In this document: one piece after another, positions 11,676 to 25,809 of the stretch
Layout of the letters: each line of letters begins with the position of its first letter
Position numbering within the stretch: the first letter of the stretch is position 1
From: Lotus japonicus
Taxonomy: Eukaryota > Streptophyta > Magnoliopsida > Fabales > Fabaceae
Reading direction: 5' to 3'
Length of the DNA stretch: 64,000 nucleotides
Assembly: GCF_012489685.1 (NCBI RefSeq)
Contig: NC_080042.1
Location: 7,256,501-7,320,500, forward strand
Translations under genes and position numbers: made by a program
The notes under the pieces: model-generated
What the model was told of the DNA's origin: nothing
Databases searched by the model: none
What the model saw: only the letters and a program-made list of their open reading frames with translations

Positions 11676-12182
11676 GCATACATAATGTCTCCACATATGA
11701 TACGTGAGGTGATAAAAATGTAGAGAGAATTAGGAAGAAAAAGTAAGTTGAATTAAGATGGAAGATAAAGGGGACAGTAACAATCAATAGGCAACATATA
11801 CATTACGTGTTTTTTTTATTGATAATTTTATATCAAATGAGATCATGAATGAGCTAATAGATTTGAACAGGCCTTCATCCGGATTAACTAGATAGCGTTG
11901 TTTAATGTCATGTTATTGCGTACTTAATTATTCAGATCTAAGTGTCGTTTTTGTAAATATTATCTTCATTGTATAAGGCGCGGGTACCTATTTATAAATA
12001 CATGTAAATAATAGAAAGTATATAAATTCAAAATATTCAATAAAAAAATAGGTATTTTAGATTCTGACTTTTGAAGATTTTCAGAAAGAAAGAATTGTTT
12101 TATTCACTATTTGTAAATATCTCATGTGCCTCATGCTGATTTACAGAATTTGAATATTAACTATACTTTGTATTTTGCACGA
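11676..12182. other. OMT upstream region
   Basis: AT-rich intergenic DNA. The part at about 11788-11905 recurs in diverged form at 12570-12725, suggesting it is the promoter part of a tandem duplication. Confidence 0.5.
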
Positions 12183-12184
12183 TA

Positions 12185-12329
12185 CACCCTCCGATCACTA
12201 TTATAAGCAAAAAAAAATTTTAGATTCATTGAATAAATGATGTATCTAGTCATTATTATAAACTACATACATCATTTATTGAATGAATTTAAAAACTTGT
12301 TTTTTGCTTATAATAATGACCGGAGGGTG
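12185..12329. mobile_element. Stowaway-like foldback MITE
   Basis: A 145-bp element whose two ends are near-perfect inverted repeats, CACCCTCCGATCACTATTAT and CACCCTCCGGTCATTATTAT, continuing through AAGCAAAAAA. A TA dinucleotide flanks each side (12183-12184 and 12330-12331), as expected for Tc1/mariner-derived MITEs. It lies at the edge of the OMT relic. Confidence 0.75.
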
Positions 12330-12336
12330 TACTATG

Positions 12337-12440
12337 AAACTGAGCAAAAAGAGCCTCCACAGCTATCACAAACAAAATACAAATCCTGAAATCCTCCACC
12401 GGGGAAGATTGCAGTATTTTGCATTTAAGATAGCAATATT
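12337..12440 (-). pseudogene. Relic of a second O-methyltransferase copy (exon 1 fragment)
   Basis: The stretch GAGCCTCCACAGCTATCACA matches OMT exon 1 near 11220 (GCCTCCTCTGCTATCACA) in the same orientation. A second short match, GGGGAAGATTGCAG..., resembles sequence near 11490. About 100 bp of an exon survive in scrambled, deleted form. With the upstream-like match at 12570-12725, it indicates an old tandem OMT duplicate almost wholly lost. Confidence 0.5.
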
Positions 12441-12569
12441 TATGGTTCTATCTTCATATCACTTTCTTATTTTCTTATCATAGCACTCATCACATATATG
12501 ATATATATCTCATTCCTCTCTTTTATTTCTTATGTCACTAGGTGTCATAAATATTATTTTTCTTATCTC

Positions 12570-12725
12570 TTGGAACAATCAATAGGCATCATATGTATTG
12601 ACAATATTGTTTTTCCTTATTGTTGATATTTGAATCAAATGATATCATGAATGAGCTAATGCATGCATAGGTCTTTGAGTTTTATTTTGAACAGGCATTC
12701 ATCTTGACTAACTAGATAGCGAATA
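12570..12725. repeat. Diverged duplicate of the OMT upstream region
   Basis: Shares an ordered series of blocks with 11788-11905: TCAATAGGCA, ATCAAATGA-ATCATGAATGAG, TTTGAACAGGC, TTCATC and ACTAGATAGCG. This marks the promoter side of the lost tandem OMT copy. Confidence 0.6.
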
Positions 12726-13395
12726 TATACTGTTTCTTATTCACCGTCCATGTTTTTGTTGTTTTGGATGTAATAGTAAAACTGAGAGAAGAACTATAAG
12801 AGAAAAAAATATTAAAAAAAGGAATATAGAAGAAAAATAAGATGATTTTTATGTTATTTCAATTCAAGGAAAAAGAATAGAAAATGAAAGAAAAAGTGAG
12901 AGCAATGAAAATAGGTGTCATAAATAATTCCCATTTTAAATAAATTTTCACAAATAATTCATATCTCATTATTTTTATTTTAAATTAATATATCCTTTAT
13001 TATAATTTCAATATTTTAAAGTTGTCTAAAATAATTTAAAAGCTTTAAATTTTATTTTTAATTTATCTCTCAAATTATTACTATAATATATATTTTACTT
13101 TAAACTTTTTTTGAAAATGAAGAATTTTATTCAAAAGCAATCGATAGATAACGACACGCCAACTAGGGAGAAAAACAATCAAACAAACCAAGTCTATCAA
13201 GCCCAATTAGCCCACCTGGCCAAAAACCCCAAAAAACCAAAAAGCAAAACCACCCCAAACACCCTCCACTACCCCTGGCCGTTTTACACTTGTGTGTTTG
13301 ATTGTGCTTGTAGAGGTAGTTTATCTTCTGATTATGCATGCTTGGTCTGAAAATAAGGGTTCTTTGGGTGAGCAAAGAATGTGTGGGGGTGTAGA
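12726..13395. other. AT-rich intergenic, no gene recognised
   Basis: Purine/pyrimidine-poor AT-rich DNA to about 13110, then a stretch (13110-13260) resembling the 3' tail of a plant LINE read in reverse (TTTATTCAAAAGCAA...). This assignment is weak. Confidence 0.35.
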
Positions 13396-13399
13396 GGAT

Positions 13400-13602
13400 T
13401 CAGGGCCGGCCCAACACTAAACGAAGCCTAAAACAAACTTTAAAGTGAAGCATTTTTTTGGCCTTTTTGACTTAGTAATAATGCTTGGTTTTTTGAGATC
13501 TTTTTTACTTAGTAAAAAAATATTTTTTAAGGCATTTTTGCCTAAGTAAAAAAATATTTTTTTGGAGGCTTGTTTGGGTGGCTCTACCCTTGGGCCGCCC
13601 AG
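13400..13602. mobile_element. Possible hAT-type MITE
   Basis: Begins CAGGGCCGGCCCAAC, and the reverse complement of the right end (near 13588-13601) reads CTGGGCGGCCCAAG, forming imperfect inverted ends like those of some hAT MITEs. The interior is T-rich. I could not find a matching 8-bp target duplication. Confidence 0.35.
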
Positions 13603-13795
13603 CGAGAATTGAGTTTTGAATTGTGAGTGGTTTATGAAAAATAGCAATGGCAGTGTTGATCCATTCCCACCCTCCCTCCACTGCCACTGTGATCTTCTTT
13701 GCCCCCCACCCCCCACCATGAAGACTATTTCTTGAAGACGACCATGAAGTGTTCTTATCCCCATATTTCTTGAAGACAACATGGAGAATTCTTAT

Positions 13796-14460
13796 CCCCA
13801 TGAAAATTGCATGTCACAATATCAACAATAATAAAGCCTCAACCAGCAAAATATAGGGATAGCAATTTACGTCAAAATCATATGGAGGCAATAAATTCCA
13901 GAGAAAATAGGAATGAGAAATAAAAATGATCACAATTAAATTTTACCTTAAAAATATCTGATTAGTATATGGCGTTATTGTATCCAACGGTAGGACTATC
14001 GATGGCATGCACCGTGCTAGTTCGTAGCTCTAAAATAATTAGCTCACACCATACAAGGTCATTGAAAAGCTTGTTTTATATGCCAGCTTCTACTGTTGGA
14101 AACTTCAAACCTCTAAACCCTCCTTCTTTATCTGTATGGAGACAGACATTAACATTTTCTCCACAATCTTTGAATCTAGTTTCCCAAAAACAACAGTTAA
14201 ATGAGGAAAATAATACAAAGAATAATTGAAAAGCTTGTTTTATATGCCAGCTTCTACTGTTGGAAACTCAATATGTTCAGACCTCTAAACCCTCCTTTAT
14301 CTGTATGGAGACAGACATTAACATTTTCTCCACAATCTTTGAATCTAGTTTCCCATAAACAACAGTTAAATGAGGAAAATAATACAAAGAAAAGAATAAT
14401 TGAAAGGCACCTGCATCAGATGTAATAATTTATACATATCAGCCCATTTCGACAAGTTGC
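13796..14460. repeat. Copy 1 of duplicated PPR downstream flank, with internal tandem repeat
   Basis: Matches 15490-15810 in order: CCCCATGAAAATTGCA at its start, ATGGAGGCAA, AACATTACATTTTCTCC-like sequence, and TCAGCCCATT at its end. Within it, a unit of about 165 bp starting ATTGAAAAGCTTGTTTTATA is present twice (14061-14223 and 14224-14395). With the adjacent PPR pseudogene this is one arm of a local tandem duplication of about 1.7 kb. Confidence 0.7.
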
Positions 14461-14732
14461 TAACATTCTCTTGGTGCAGCATTCAGTTCTTCCAGAGCAG
14501 CTGCCAAAACAATTCAGTAAATAAAATATCATATTACTGATTTGATATTTTACATTGAAAGAACCATGTAACAAATACAACCGTTTGAATGAGAAATGTT
14601 AGAAATTAATTGTTTATCATTGATTCAATTCTTAAAAAATCAATACATTTTTTAAAAAGAGATCAATTTACATGTTAATGTCAAAAAGAGTGTGTTTATT
14701 ACTAGCACTGATTACAAAACGCTAACTACCTT

Positions 14733-15410
14733 CACCTCTTTCTGGCACCAAAGGGCACGGTTGCCCTTCTGCACGTGTGGCCGGTATTGAATATGTCATA
14801 TGTACACAGTCACATCTGGGGCTAGAAACGACCGTTCATGATCCTTAACACATTTCTGCATTCTTGAGCTGGCACAGACACTGAATTATCCATGCGAAAA
14901 CAGAAAACCAAGGGGCGCAGAAACCTGAAATCAATTTTTAATATAGCTTGAGAACTTCCTGAACCTCACCTTTGTGGCATAATCACGTAACAAATGGGAG
15001 TAAGTCACGTCACTAGACAATAACCCTTTTATCTAATAACATTGTCAACATTACATTTGCCTGCTCCACAGTTCATTCTGGCACAGCTTCTCCACCATCT
15101 TTATGAAATGGCAAATAAAGGGAAGTAAGTACCCAGCACTACATTTTCTTGAAAAAACTCAAGCACTCCTCCAACCATCCTGAATTCATGCATCCAACAA
15201 CATGATGGAAAGTCTCACCATAAGCCTTCAAAGCCTATCCTTCCATTTCCTATATCAACTCAACGGCTTCTTCAATTTGTACCTCATGGAAAAATACTCC
15301 TATAAATGATGTGTACATGAAAGAATTTGGCTAAAAACCTCTCATCATAGGCAGAACTCAAATTTCCCAACCTAACTTCTGCATCAACAATAGCATGACA
15401 ATAACATATT
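14733..15410 (-). pseudogene. PPR pseudogene, tandem copy of the gene at 16273-17934
   Basis: Corresponds to the C-terminal part of the intact neighbouring PPR gene, in the same orientation. For example, CTTGAGAACTTCCTGAACCT matches CTTGAGAACCTCCTGAACCT at about 16513, and CAAGCACTCCTCCAACCATC corresponds to CAAACACTCCTCCAACCTTC at about 16729. Many small insertions and deletions break all frames, and similarity fades near 15410, so the N-terminal half is missing. It is non-functional. Confidence 0.85.
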
Positions 15411-15489
15411 AAAAGGACACAGGACAAATACTATGTTTATGACAAGAAAAGGTTGCTTTTTAAAGACAACCATCAAGAGATCTGATCCC

Positions 15490-15810
15490 CATGAAAATTG
15501 CAGGCTGTCACAACACTATAATAATAAGGCCTCAACCACAGCAAAAATATAGAACTGCAAGTTACATCAAAAATCAGATGGAGGCAAGAAATTTCAAGGA
15601 AAATACTGCGAGCAAACACTACATTTTTAATGTTGAAAGCCTCAAAACCTCCCTTCCTTATCTGTGTCAAGTCAAACATTACATTTTCTCCCCAATGTAC
15701 GAAACAACGCCCCCCCCCCCCCCCCCAAAAGACAATTTTAAATTAGGAAAGTAATACAAGAGACAATTGAAAAAGCATCTGCACAAGATGTAATTTATAC
15801 TCATCAGCCC
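15490..15810. repeat. Copy 2 of duplicated PPR downstream flank, with poly-C tract
   Basis: The counterpart of 13796-14460, lacking the internal tandem repeat. Contains a run of 17 C at 15710-15726, likely length-variable. Confidence 0.7.
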
Positions 15811-15953
15811 ATTCCACACTCTTGAACACACTCTTTAAAACTTGTTCATTTCATAATAAGTCAATACGTTTTCAGGAAGCAATCAATTAAGACAAAACTA
15901 AATTGACTATTTTAAAAAATAAACTTATTCGAAAAAGCGCAAAACAGAGTGTG

Positions 15954-16133
15954 CAGGGTTGTTAATGGCGGATAGCGTAGTGTAGCAGCAAGCCCTAAAA
16001 ACGCTATTTCGAGCGCTATTGCGGCACTATAGCGGAGAATAGCGCAAATAGCGGTGAATAGTGGAGTAGCAGTGAACCCCCAGGCCGCTACGCTATAGGC
16101 TATTGCGCCGCTATAGCGCTATTAACAAGCCTG
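15954..16133. mobile_element. Short hAT-like MITE rich in GCGCTATAG repeats
   Basis: A 180-bp element with inverted ends CAGGGTTGTTAATGGCG and (reverse complement) CAGGCTTGTTAATAGCG. Between them are many overlapping copies of TATAGCG/CGCTATA, which can fold extensively. The corresponding place in the paralogous copy near 14695 (GAGTGTG followed by TTTATTACT) lacks it, giving an empty-site comparison. A clean 8-bp target duplication is not visible. Confidence 0.65.
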
Positions 16134-16272
16134 GTATTACTTACATTCTTTTTCAGGAAAACAGCAACCACTAGCTTTAGAAAGGCTTTCTACCCTCACC
16201 TCTTTCATGCTCAAAGCTATAAGCCCAGAGTAAGTGATTTTCTAATAATGAGCCAGGGATATCCTCCCTAAA

Positions 16273-17934
16273 TTACAACTCCAAAGAAGCCATTTCATTG
16301 CAAAGCTGAAGAACCCTGGCATTGTTGCCTTTCTGCTCATGACTGGCAATCATTGTCTCGTATATAGCCACATCTGGTGTTAGCAAACGACTTTTCATCG
16401 TCTTTAGATACTTTTCTGCATCTTCAAGCTTTCCACAACGGCACAAACACTGAATTACCGAGGTGAAAACCGACAATCCAGGGCACATGGACTTGTACTC
16501 CATTTCATAATACAGCTTGAGAACCTCCTGAACCTCACCCTTTGCGGCATAGCCCTTGATCAAAAGAGAGTAAGTAGTCTCACCAGGCAAGAACCCTTTG
16601 TCTAACAACCTTGTCAAATTCGCATTTGCCTGCTCCACATCCCGGTTCTCACAGAGCTTCTCTACCATCTTATCAAATGACAAACAACTAGGAATAAACC
16701 CAGCACCCAACATTGCCTCAAAAACACCCAAACACTCCTCCAACCTTCCAGAACCCGCCGCGCAACCAATGATAACATGATCGAACGTCTCACCGTAAGG
16801 CTTCAATCCCCTTCCTTCCATTCCCCGCATTAGTTCCATGGCTTCATCAATCCGTCCCTCCTTGCAAAACCCTCCTGTGAACGATGTGTAGACAAAAGAA
16901 TTAGGCTCAAAACCACTCATCACCATTTCCTCATACATCTCCAATGCAGAATCCAAACTCCCCAGCCTAACCTTGGCATGAACAATCAAAGAGTAACCAA
17001 CCGAATCAGGAACCAAATTCTGTTGTAACAGCCTCTTCAACAATGTAACCACCATGACCGCCACACGCTCGCGCTTTCCCTCCTCTTCCACCAAGTGCCC
17101 TTTCTCTACCATTCTCAATATCAAGCTCGAATTGACAATCGCAGAAGGCGAATGCGAACTCCTTTTCCTTTCCCCCATGATTCGATCCAAAGCGTCCACG
17201 TTCCGCTGCAGAAGCCCCTCCTTGCAAAGAGCATCAATCATGATTTTCAAAGTAACCGCATTAGGGTAATTCCTTCCACGAATCATGTGCTCGTAAACAT
17301 CCCAAACCAACGACACCCTATCAGATCTCTGAAGAACGTGTAACACAGAATTAAAACTCGCGAGGCTCACGCGAAACCCTCGCGCTTCGACGTTACAGCA
17401 AACGTCGAACGCAGCCTCCGTGAGCCTCATCTTCGCGTAGGTCTGGACCAAGAGGTCAAGCACCGGACGGTGCGAACCGGAGACAAAACCAACCGCGTCG
17501 ATCAGCGAGTCGGTAACCGCACGAACCGCACCGGGATCGCGGTTCTTGGCCGCGAGTGATTCGAGCAATGCGCGAGCGTCGGTGATTAAACCGGCTCTGA
17601 CTAGAACGTGGATGGCGATGCTGTAAGAGCGAACGCCGTGGTTGAAACGGTGCGTTTTGGCGGACCAGTGGAAGAAGCTGAGAGCGGTTTTGGCGTCGTT
17701 TGGGTCTTTGAGCTCCAAGAGGACCTGCTCTACTAACGAATCGTTTAACTCGAGGGAGCCAAACTTGCGGCTGACGGCGTCCCAGCTCCGTCGTCTTCTG
17801 AAGGAGTCGCAGATTGCGGCGGCGACGTCGTCGACGGCGTTGTGATTTGAGTTCCTTGGAAATGCTGTGTGCGAGTGGAGTTTGTGGAAACTGACTCGGC
17901 TCAATAGCTTCAAGGAATTGGAATTGAAAACCAT
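16273..17934 (-). CDS. P-class pentatricopeptide repeat protein, probably mitochondrial
   Basis: Single-exon gene of about 553 residues when started at the Met at 17934 (MVFNSNSLKLLSRVSFHKL). That start gives a basic, Ser/Leu-rich, acid-poor N-terminus typical of an organelle presequence; an in-frame ATG at 18066 would add 44 residues with no family look. From about residue 100 onward it is built of roughly ten to twelve degenerate 35-residue PPR motifs, such as PDSVGYSLIVHAKVRLGSLD and PNSFVYTSFTGGFCKEGRID. It has no E, DYW or SMR domain, so it is P class: sequence-specific binding of organellar RNA for stability, splicing or translation. The target RNA cannot be told. Intronless structure is usual for the family. 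A broken tandem copy lies about 0.9 kb downstream. Confidence 0.9.
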   Translation of the reverse strand: MVFNSNSLKLLSRVSFHKLHSHTAFPRNSNHNAVDDVAAAICDSFRRRRSWDAVSRKFGSLELNDSLVEQVLLELKDPNDAKTALSFFHWSAKTHRFNHGVRSYSIAIHVLVRAGLITDARALLESLAAKNRDPGAVRAVTDSLIDAVGFVSGSHRPVLDLLVQTYAKMRLTEAAFDVCCNVEARGFRVSLASFNSVLHVLQRSDRVSLVWDVYEHMIRGRNYPNAVTLKIMIDALCKEGLLQRNVDALDRIMGERKRSSHSPSAIVNSSLILRMVEKGHLVEEEGKRERVAVMVVTLLKRLLQQNLVPDSVGYSLIVHAKVRLGSLDSALEMYEEMVMSGFEPNSFVYTSFTGGFCKEGRIDEAMELMRGMEGRGLKPYGETFDHVIIGCAAGSGRLEECLGVFEAMLGAGFIPSCLSFDKMVEKLCENRDVEQANANLTRLLDKGFLPGETTYSLLIKGYAAKGEVQEVLKLYYEMEYKSMCPGLSVFTSVIQCLCRCGKLEDAEKYLKTMKSRLLTPDVAIYETMIASHEQKGNNARVLQLCNEMASLEL

Positions 17935-18472
17935 TTTGGTGTGAGGAATGAGTGAGACTGTGCCCAGACCCTTTTCTGAGAAATTAAGACTTTGCTTTAA
18001 TGGGATTTTCACAGGTATATTGTGTTGATGAATTTTAGTTCCTAAAAATTTGTTCAAGGTTGACACTTACAATATTTTCTTTTTTTGTTATATCAAGTAT
18101 TCTAGAGCTGCAGATATGAGATTAATTCCCTTGATAAGCTGAGATCACGTAAAGTGGATTAGATTGGTAAGTATCTCGCAACAAATCCTTGTTTGAAGGG
18201 TCTTTCCATATGTTCATTGTAGAATATAATATGATACTTAATACAAGTCCTTTTGTTTATATGAAAAACGAGCATGTATGAGAAACTAATATTACAATTA
18301 TAAAGTGTGGGAGTGAGGTCTGGATTGACTAAGGCAAGTTGACAATTAAGTACTGAAGTGACAATAGTTTGATTGTCAAATTACATCTGTGCAAAAAGAG
18401 GGAAGGGGAGAGAGCTTTTAGTTTTAATCATAATCAAAATGGTTTTTGACTTAAACATGTCTACCAAAAAGA
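17935..18472. other. Spacer between PPR and endoglucanase genes
   Basis: PPR upstream region and endoglucanase 3' flank. AT-rich, no further gene or repeat seen. Confidence 0.5.
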
Positions 18473-22816
<4,344 letters not shown>

Positions 22817-22824
22817 TTAAGTTG

Positions 22825-22832
22825 TTATATAA
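22825..22832 (-). promoter_or_regulatory. Putative TATA box of the GH9C gene
   Basis: TTATATAA about 75 nt upstream of the start codon. Position and sequence are consistent with a plant TATA box; not otherwise supported. Confidence 0.5.
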
Positions 22833-23612
22833 GAACAAGAAGACAGAGAAATAAACGTTTGAGAATTTGTGGTTGCCGCCACGTTGGGTTGACATTTGAT
22901 AAACGAAGTAACGACTCTAGGAGAGCTTCCCACGTTTTTGGTCGTGCAAATGTGTATGATGATTGAGGGGTCAAAAGAAAATAAAATAAAATGAAGGGCC
23001 AAGATATATAATAAGGTGCATCATCTCTAATCTCTATGTAGCTAAAGATATGTCGCTTTACTTTATTTAATCTGAGCAGCATATCATGAATAATTATTCT
23101 TTGACTTTGTATTGTCCGTCCACAGGTACAAGAGATGCTGCTTCTTGGTTTTTTTTCTTTTCTTAATTGCACTTTTCGTCCCTGATTTATATCATTTATA
23201 CAATTTTGATTTCGTGTGTTTAAAACGAGTAAATTCTGAACGTGACAATTGGGTCCTTCCATCCGTTCTCCGTCAAATCCTTAACTTCGTTAGCCTACTT
23301 AGACATGCTAAATTAGGTGGACTTGCTATATGCACCACCCTTAATTAAAATTATATAATTAAAAAAATTAAAACATGAGTGTGAAACCCTAATCCCCAAT
23401 CATTCACTCGATAACTCCAATCTTGGAAACCTCTCAATTTTCACCTTCTTCTTCGTGCGGCAGAAACCCCTGATAATTCATCTCCTTCAAGCGATTGTGA
23501 GAACGTGTGTGATCGAACGGTTGGACCTGAAGATTCTCTTCAATGGCTATTGGTCCCACGCGTGAAAGTAGAACAAGAACACAAGGAGCACGGGGACAAC
23601 GGCCACGAAAGG
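22833..23612. other. GH9C upstream region running into a Mutator-like element end
   Basis: Up to about 23150 this is promoter-side AT-rich DNA. From about 23157 the sequence TTAATTGCACTTTTCGTCCC resembles the TIR start of legume Mutator-like elements. A C/T-rich leader and a possible small ORF start near 23543 (MAIGPTRESRTRTQGARG) follow, and that ORF is cut at 23612 by the solo LTR. It resumes at 42713. Confidence 0.4.
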
Positions 23613-24353
23613 TGTAACACCCCAATTTCTCAACTGAGGAGTCACATTAGTTACCTAACAAAATCTAAGGACTATTTCGTAATCCTAAGAAAACACGATA
23701 TATTTTTTTCTTTTCGAAAACAACTAAACATAGTTGAATACAGAACATAGTCTTAATTAAACAACCCGTTCCCGACATATAATAATAGTGTCTTACAATA
23801 TCATAAACAAGTTTCCAAAATAAGTACGCACACTTAAACAGTGGCGAAAACAGGGTTTTAGTAACAGAGTTTTCAGATAACGAAGAAGACTCAAAGCATA
23901 AACTACTAAGAGGAAACTATACAGCTTCTTCCATCCTTGCTCCGCCGGTTACTATCCCTCCTCCATCTCAGCATGGCTAAGCATCGCCAGAAGGCTCTTC
24001 ATCGTCTAATAGTGTTAAGCGCCCAAACAACAAGTAGCAAATAGAAAGGGTTAACTCCATGCAACTACCACATATAAAGGAGAAAATCATGCTATTCAAA
24101 TTTAATTACCTAGCATGGTAAATAAACTAGCAACTTAAGTTAATCCAGATATCAACAAAACCAGCAATATAACTAAACTCATATATCAACAATTTAACAT
24201 AGATTAGCTCAGATAATAATAACCTCAACAATATAACATCAAATCAGATATCAATAAACCAATAACTAAAATCCAACAACATAGGGTCAGGTGTTAGTTC
24301 CCTATAATGCAACTATATGCTTCTACCAAAATGGATCGATCAGCAACGTCTCT

Positions 24354-25809
24354 TGATAGCAATTCCGCAAGTGTACGGATTGATCGAAGTAATACAAAAG
24401 ATTGTCGAACCACAGGGATAGTTGTTCATCAATTGCTTCTAAGAGTTTTGTGTTCAGAATGTGAAAAAGAAAAAAGCAAAATATGTTTGAAGTTTTGTTG
24501 TGTGAATAACACTTGTGAGTAAAAGCTTAGAATTATAATTCAGAAAAGAAGTACCCTGGGCAAAGCTCCACTTAGTCCAATTATGGTTCTCAAATCAAAT
24601 TCTTATATGAAGTTCAGAATCCTTATCCATGATGTTATAGCCTCTACCTCTACTTGTTAATTCCTTAATCAAGTAAAACATTCAATTTCATTTGCCAAAC
24701 CTAATTCCTTAGTGCCTAGTCAATTCAATTGAAGAATGAAGTTTATAAGTTCAGGCCAACACAATAAGTTTCTACCCTTATTTCTAAGTGATAGCAAACA
24801 AATCAATCTAATCCCAAGTCCCTTAATCCTCACCAACTTCCGTTGTGCAAGAAGAAAGCAAAACACTTGTGTGCACTCAAGAGAATATTGATTCAGAGAA
24901 AAGATACATGGAAAAGAAACTTTATTCATATAAGAAAATAAGAAGTTTAAACCATAATCAGAACTAAGGTTCACTTCACCCAAAGTACAAAGAGAAACTA
25001 GCCAAGCATGGCTAGGGAATTCATAATGCAAACTAAAGGAATAAAAACCTGAAAGAAGAGGGCCAAGAAGCCTCCCACAAGCTCCAAGAACCTAAACCTC
25101 TAAGTTTTGTTCAAAAGTTAAGATACCTAAAAGAAATAACAAAATCCCTATTTATAGAGTTTCCAGCGGTAATCCACGCATGTGCGTGGCCTCCTCCACG
25201 CACATGCGTGGGCAAAACGCTCAAAATGTAAAATTCGCAGCATCAGACTTTGCCACCACGCATGTGCGTGGATCAGACGGCACACATGCGTGGGCATCAG
25301 GTTTTTCCTGCAGTAGCTCCACGCATGTGCGTGGGATAAATGGCGCACATGCGTGGCTCATCTGATTTTTCTTCAATTTTGTAACTCCCACTTCTCCTAT
25401 CATCATGGCTCTTAACTTAGCTTTCAACCATCATCATTAGCCATCAAAAACCTATCAAACCTGAAAAGAATCTCAAGAAACCATCAAAACAACAATGTAA
25501 CTCATTGGAAAATGTCATTAATCATGATAATTCACCATCCTTTCATTCAATTCAGCAAATAAAACCCCCAATGTGCAATCAACACTCATGAATTCAAAGG
25601 ACTTCAGCTCAAAACTGACCATAGGAATTACTCTCTAACTAAACTAATAAAAAGACTAAATAAATTGATTAAAAACACCTAAACTAATGCAGATGCAATT
25701 ATGAAATAAAAAGGGACTCAACTTGACTTAAAGCTCAATAAAGAACTCAAAAAGGAAAAGAAAAAAACAAGAAGGACTCGATAAACATAGAATAAACCTC
25801 GGGTCATCA
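24354..25809 (-). repeat. 3' LTR of the gag-only element
   Basis: Begins TGATAGCAATTCCGCAAG and ends CGGGTCATCA on the plus strand. Contains a minus-strand TATA box (CTCTATAAATAGGG) near 25147-25160 with the palindrome array just upstream of it. Confidence 0.93.
25174..25356. repeat. Six-copy palindrome array upstream of the LTR TATA box
   Basis: Copies at 25174, 25196, 25256, 25280, 25319 and 25343. The consensus has arms CCACGC and GCGTGG around a 4-nt centre that alternates between ATGT and ACAT. Copies 4 and 6 are degenerate at one arm. The same array is at 28890-29075 in the other LTR. Confidence 0.9.

Noticed and set aside
15710..15726. C17 homopolymer as a functional element
   Set aside because: Simple length-variable homopolymer, possibly also of uncertain length in the assembly.
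16598..17845. Plus-strand ORFs over the PPR gene
   Set aside because: Shadows of the minus-strand PPR coding sequence.
23505..23750. ORF across the solo LTR boundary at 23613
   Set aside because: It spans an insertion junction and so cannot be an ancestral gene.
25174..25356. CRISPR-like array of short palindromic repeats
   Set aside because: Repeats are unevenly spaced, alternate in orientation and lie in the LTR promoter of a plant retrotransposon; the other LTR has the same array.
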